Source: Treponema sp. (GTDB taxonomy: Bacteria; Spirochaetota; Spirochaetia; Treponematales; Breznakiellaceae). Taken from it: DNA of 9,117 nucleotides. The stretch covers positions 1 to 9,117 of the forward strand of contig JAIRLQ010000209.1 of the NCBI GenBank assembly GCA_031259345.1. Reading direction: 5' to 3'. Position numbers and translations under genes: made by a program. Below the pieces are notes generated by a model. The model was not told the origin of the DNA. It searched no databases and saw nothing but the letters and a program-made list of their open reading frames with translations. Below are positions 5,753 to 9,117 of this stretch, one piece after another. The stretch's first letter is position 1; every line of letters begins with the position of its first letter.

Positions 5753-7894
5753 ATGAAGAACTTTTTTTATTATTTGAAGTCAAGGCCTCTGGCTATAGCT
5801 TCTTTTGTGATTCTCATTATTTTGTATTTACTTATGGGATTTGCGGAATTTGCCGCACCCTACCCGGCGACCATGTCTTTTCCCGATAAAACCTATCACC
5901 CCCCCAATGTGCGGTATCACGACGGGAAATTTGTCTCTCAGGAATGTTATGTCATCAACACGGTAAACTGGAAGTATGTCCGTATTAAAGATCATTACAG
6001 CGCTATAGCCTTTTTTGGCAAAGGGGAACCCTATAAACTATGGGGAATTATTCCCATGAACCGGCATCTCTACACATCCGAAAAAGACGCTTACCCTGTA
6101 TTCCTTATGGGCACGGACAGCCTTGGACGGGATCTTTTTTCCCGTATTGTTTACGGGAGCCGCATTTCGTTAACCATTGGGTTTATCGCTACCGCCATTT
6201 CCCTTCTTCTTTCCATAATCTTTGGCGGAATTGCGGGTTATTTTGGAGGCAAAACAGACTGGACCATCATGCGCTTTTCCGAATTCTTTATGCTTATCCC
6301 CGGACTTTATCTAATTCTCTTTTTACGATCTCTCCTTTCATCAAGGATGGATTCCGGACAGACCTACATGATGATCACCCTAATCCTTTCGCTGGTCGGC
6401 TGGCCGGGATCAGCCCGAACAATTCGCGGCATGGTTCATGCCATTAAACGTGAAGAATTTATCCAAAACAGCCAGCTTGAAATGATCCCCTCGGGGGTAA
6501 TTATTTTTTCCCATATTATCCCCCAAATTGCCAGCCTTCTTATCGTGAGCGTTGCCCTTTCGGTGCCCGGGTTTATTATGACAGAAACAACCCTTTCGTA
6601 TCTTGGGCTGGGTATTACCGATCCTGCTGTAAGCTGGGGTTCCCTTATAAAACGGGATATTTCTACCATTGCAAACCTTATCGCGTATCCCTGGCTGCTT
6701 TCGCCCGTCTGGTTTCTTTTGGCGGTAACGCTGGGCTTTAATTTTATTGGGGACGCCCTGCGTGATTATTATGATCCTTATCATACTGTTTTTCCAAAAC
6801 ATATTTTTTCAAAAATTAGATTTTGGAAAACCAGGGATACTTCCAATCAAATAAAAAATGAACAAGCGCCGATAAATAGCGATGCTTCCGGTTTAATTAC
6901 CGCTTCCCGGTTATTAATTGTCAAAGAGTTAAATGTTTCTTTTTCTGTTTTGCGGGGATCTTCGTATATAAACGTGCAGGCAGTACGGGGCGTTTCTTTT
7001 ACTGTGGCAAAAGGAGAAACCCTGGGTATAGTCGGAGAATCGGGATCCGGAAAAAGCGTTTCTACAAGCGCCATCCCGGCCCTTCTCCCCAAAAACGCCG
7101 GGGTAACAGGTTCAGTTTTATACGAAGGAAAAGAAATCATCAATCTTCCTATAAAAGAAATGCGGGAATATCGGGGGAAAAAGATAGGCATGATCTTTCA
7201 AGAGCCCGGACGATCTTACGATCCCCTGCAAAACATTGGTAATGTATTTTTTGAAACTTTTCGCAATTCAATGCCCGGCATTAAAAAAGCGGAAGCATTT
7301 GAAAAAGCGGAAGCCTTGCTAAAAGAAACAGGCCTTGCGGACATGGGAAAAAGGTTTTCTAATTTTCCGCACCAGTTTTCCGGCGGTCAGCTTCAGCGCA
7401 TAAGCATTGCCCTTGCGCTGGCCCAGGGCTGCGAGCTTCTTATTGCCGATGAACCTACCACCGCACTGGATGTAACTATTCAAAAACAAATTATTGAACT
7501 TCTAAAAACCCTGCGCCGGAAGCGCCAAATCTCAATTATATTTATCAGCCACGATATTGACCTTGTAGCGGATATTTCAGACCGTATTGTGGTAATGTAC
7601 GGCGGGCTGGTTATGGAAACCCTGGATTCGTCCTTAATCAAGAGCACAAAAGATGACAGGGGCCCAAGGCTGCACCCCTATACAAAAGCCCTTCTTGCGG
7701 CATCTCCCTCTTTTGGCAGCCATTATTCAAAAGCCCCGTTAGAAGTAATTCCCGGCAGGGTAACAGATCCGGCAAATCCCGAACCCGGCTGCCCTTTCGC
7801 CCCCCGCTGTCCTGTTTCTTCTGACGAATGCCGAAAAACCATACCGCCCATCAAAACACGAGGGGAAAACCATGAAATTCGATGCATATATTAA
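5753..7894 (+). CDS. Fused ABC permease (DppC type) and ATPase (DppD type)
   Basis: One uninterrupted 713-residue frame contains two proteins that are normally separate. Residues 1-341 are a DppC-type permease: a first membrane helix at 12-33, a long external segment (about 35-115), FLMGTDSLGRDLFSRI (117-132), further helices to about 335, and the typical end GDALRDYYDP (333-342). A polar linker (about 343-385) leads to an ATPase with Walker A GESGSGKS (428-435), Q-loop Gln483, signature FSGGQ (542-546), Walker B and catalytic Glu in LLIADE (562-567), and H-loop His600. The Opp/Dpp-specific tail has HPYTKALL (641-648) and cysteines 680, 686, 693 and 711. ATG 5753 is chosen over the in-frame ATG 5714, which lies inside the previous gene. 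AAAGAAG (5741-5747) could be the ribosome site. Such fusions are known in this family but uncommon; all catalytic motifs are intact. Confidence 0.93.
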   Translation: MKNFFYYLKSRPLAIASFVILIILYLLMGFAEFAAPYPATMSFPDKTYHPPNVRYHDGKFVSQECYVINTVNWKYVRIKDHYSAIAFFGKGEPYKLWGIIPMNRHLYTSEKDAYPVFLMGTDSLGRDLFSRIVYGSRISLTIGFIATAISLLLSIIFGGIAGYFGGKTDWTIMRFSEFFMLIPGLYLILFLRSLLSSRMDSGQTYMMITLILSLVGWPGSARTIRGMVHAIKREEFIQNSQLEMIPSGVIIFSHIIPQIASLLIVSVALSVPGFIMTETTLSYLGLGITDPAVSWGSLIKRDISTIANLIAYPWLLSPVWFLLAVTLGFNFIGDALRDYYDPYHTVFPKHIFSKIRFWKTRDTSNQIKNEQAPINSDASGLITASRLLIVKELNVSFSVLRGSSYINVQAVRGVSFTVAKGETLGIVGESGSGKSVSTSAIPALLPKNAGVTGSVLYEGKEIINLPIKEMREYRGKKIGMIFQEPGRSYDPLQNIGNVFFETFRNSMPGIKKAEAFEKAEALLKETGLADMGKRFSNFPHQFSGGQLQRISIALALAQGCELLIADEPTTALDVTIQKQIIELLKTLRRKRQISIIFISHDIDLVADISDRIVVMYGGLVMETLDSSLIKSTKDDRGPRLHPYTKALLAASPSFGSHYSKAPLEVIPGRVTDPANPEPGCPFAPRCPVSSDECRKTIPPIKTRGENHEIRCIY

Positions 7895-7906
7895 CCGGGT
7901 ACTGCC

Positions 7907-8875
7907 ATGCCGCTATTAACCGTATCTAATTTACAAAAGCGCTTTAATCTGGAAGCCGGATTTTTTGCGTCTTTGGGACGTTTTGTATACGCAGTTAACG
8001 GGGTTTCTTTTTCCATTGGAAAAAATGAAACCTATGGCCTTGTAGGCGAATCGGGCTGCGGTAAAACAACTACTGCCCGCCTTCTGGTACGCATGTACGA
8101 AGCCGATGAGGGGCAAATCCTTTTTTGCGCCCCGTCTGCGGAAAGCGCGGAAATTGATGTACTCCGCCTTAAAGGAAAAGCCTTGCGCCAGTACCGGAAA
8201 AAAGTAAAATATGTATTTCAGGACCCTGCCCGTTCCCTTAATCCGCGCATGAAGGTGTACGATATTCTTACATCCGGCGCCCGCTGGTCTCTTGATAAAG
8301 GGGAAAGAAAATATTTAAAAGAAGAAGCCGCTTCGATATTGGAAGAAACCGGTCTGCAAAAGGCAGACCTTGAAAGGCGGCCCGTTGAATTCTCGGGCGG
8401 CCAACGGCAGCGTATTTCCATTGCCAGGGGCCTTTTAATGAAGCCCGACCTTCTTATTTGCGATGAAGTTGTTTCGGCGCTGGATGTATCCATACAGGGC
8501 CAAATCTTAAACCTTTTACAGGATATTCGCAGCAAACGGGAAATCGCGTTTTTATTTATTGCCCACGATTTAAGAGTAGCCTGTTATTTCTGCGACCGTA
8601 TCGGCGTTATGTACCGCGGTGAATTAATGGAAGAAGCCCCGGCGGCGGAACTTTACAAAACAGGATACCACCCCTATACGGAATTACTTTTTTCTTCCGT
8701 TGTGGGCCGGGGAGCTCCCCGGCCCGGGGAAGAAGAACGCGTAAACCCAAAATCCGGCGCAGGCTGCACTTTTTATACGCGCTGCCCCTATGGTGAAAAG
8801 CGCTGTCGCGAAACGCATCCGCCCCTTATCGAGGCCGCGCCGAATCATCTGGTGCGATGCTTCAGGCAAAAATAG
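7907..8875 (+). CDS. ABC transporter ATPase, DppF/OppF type
   Basis: This 322-residue cytoplasmic ATPase should pair with the ATPase half of the fused protein encoded just upstream to power import. Visible motifs are Walker A GESGCGKT (47-54), Q-loop Gln105 in YVFQDPARSLNPR, signature FSGGQRQRIS (162-171), Walker B/catalytic Glu LLICDE (182-187), D-loop SALD (190-193) and H-loop His220. The Opp/Dpp tail is present: HPYTELL (255-261) and cysteines 287, 293, 300 and 318, with exactly the same spacing as in the partner ATPase. Most relatives have Pro after the catalytic Glu (DEPxSALD); here it is Val188 (DEVVSALD), an unusual substitution that leaves the catalytic residues intact. Start ATG 7907 comes 12 bp after the preceding stop and has only a weak ribosome site (CGGGT), so translational coupling is likely. 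It is the last gene of the operon. Confidence 0.94.
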   Translation: MPLLTVSNLQKRFNLEAGFFASLGRFVYAVNGVSFSIGKNETYGLVGESGCGKTTTARLLVRMYEADEGQILFCAPSAESAEIDVLRLKGKALRQYRKKVKYVFQDPARSLNPRMKVYDILTSGARWSLDKGERKYLKEEAASILEETGLQKADLERRPVEFSGGQRQRISIARGLLMKPDLLICDEVVSALDVSIQGQILNLLQDIRSKREIAFLFIAHDLRVACYFCDRIGVMYRGELMEEAPAAELYKTGYHPYTELLFSSVVGRGAPRPGEEERVNPKSGAGCTFYTRCPYGEKRCRETHPPLIEAAPNHLVRCFRQK

Positions 8876-8908
8876 AATTGGCCCGGGCCCCCAGGCAACC
8901 GTCCCCAG
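8876..8908 (+). repeat. Short spacer with a 10-bp direct repeat; no terminator seen
   Basis: Between the last stop codon and the right repeat arm lie a self-complementary GGCCCGGGCC (8880-8889) and the decamer CCCCAGGCAA, found at 8889-8898 and again at 8903-8912. Neither is followed by a T-run, so I see no classical intrinsic terminator for the operon here. Confidence 0.5.
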
Positions 8909-9075
8909 GCAAGTACATTTATCCGCTAATCCAAACAGGACGCCCGGGCGCTTCCCCGGCTGGGTGCTAGATGGACGAAGCTCCTCCCGCGCTGCGCGCC
9001 AATTTTTGTTTTACATTTATTGTCTTAGGGTTACGTTTTCTGCGTATAACTTTATCCTGGTCGTCGGTTCGCCAT
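8909..9075 (-). repeat. Right arm of 167-bp inverted repeat flanking the cluster
   Basis: This arm is the reverse-complement partner of 141-307, with about 87% identity and no gaps. Read on the + strand it begins with a module A copy (8909-8960, with AAACAGGACGCCCGGGCG) and continues through CTAG (8967-8970) and the stretch ending CGACGG.TCGCCAT-like at 9075. A + strand ORF of 39 codons (8971-9090) matches the start of the minus-strand ORF in the left arm. Similarity stops at 9075, and the module A copies beyond the left arm (5-134) have no counterpart here. Confidence 0.9.
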
Positions 9076-9117
9076 GTGGGTACTCAGTAATGCACTAAAC
9101 ACTGTAAATAGCCCCGC
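9076..9117. other. Unassigned tail
   Basis: These last 42 bases lie outside the inverted repeat. I see no gene start, hairpin or repeat copy in them, other than the end of the short ORF that runs out of the repeat arm. Confidence 0.6.

Noticed and set aside
8790..9098. Plus-strand ORF of 102 codons overlapping the end of the last ATPase
   Set aside because: It is out of frame with the ATPase, crosses into the repeat arm and has no family features.

Overview
The window holds one co-oriented cluster of six genes on the + strand, apparently for uptake and catabolism of a carbohydrate. It is bracketed by a long, imperfect inverted repeat. I see no rRNA, tRNA, CRISPR array, transposase or transcriptional regulator. 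By eye the base composition is near 50% GC. The gene style (lipoprotein binding protein, clean AAGGAG-type ribosome sites, oligopeptide-family transporter next to sugar enzymes) and the short dispersed-looking repeats suggest a spirochaete of the termite-gut Treponema type. That is an inference from overall resemblance, not a demonstrated assignment.

Layout. Positions 1-371 have no convincing gene. They contain two copies of a ~55 bp repeat with a GC-rich hairpin (module A, 5-59 and 81-134), then the left arm of the inverted repeat (141-307), then a possible extended -10 promoter (339-347). Genes 1 and 2 (372-1844, 1869-2729) encode an FGGY-family sugar kinase and a class II, zinc-dependent aldolase of the fructose/tagatose-bisphosphate type. 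They are 24 bp apart, and the second has a strong ribosome-binding site. A 90 bp gap follows. It carries a GC hairpin and a near-consensus sigma70-type promoter (TTGACA, 16 bp, TATAAA) placed so close to the next GTG start that the mRNA should be essentially leaderless. Genes 3-6 (2820-8875) form a tightly packed ABC importer of the Opp/Dpp (family 5) class: a lipoprotein substrate-binding protein, a DppB-type permease, a single polypeptide fusing a DppC-type permease to a DppD-type ATPase, and a DppF-type ATPase. The right arm of the inverted repeat (8909-9075) follows only 33 bp after the last stop codon.

How the genes fit together. The binding protein should capture a solute outside the membrane and the permease/ATPase proteins should import it. 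The kinase would phosphorylate a ketose derived from it. The aldolase would cleave the phosphorylated sugar, presumably releasing dihydroxyacetone phosphate to glycolysis. The Opp/Dpp family is usually annotated as 'peptide', but several members carry oligosaccharides, and the neighbours favour a sugar here. The actual substrate cannot be read from the sequence. The most unusual points are the permease-ATPase fusion, the predicted leaderless start of the binding-protein mRNA, and the 167 bp, gap-free, ~87% identical inverted repeat around the whole cluster.
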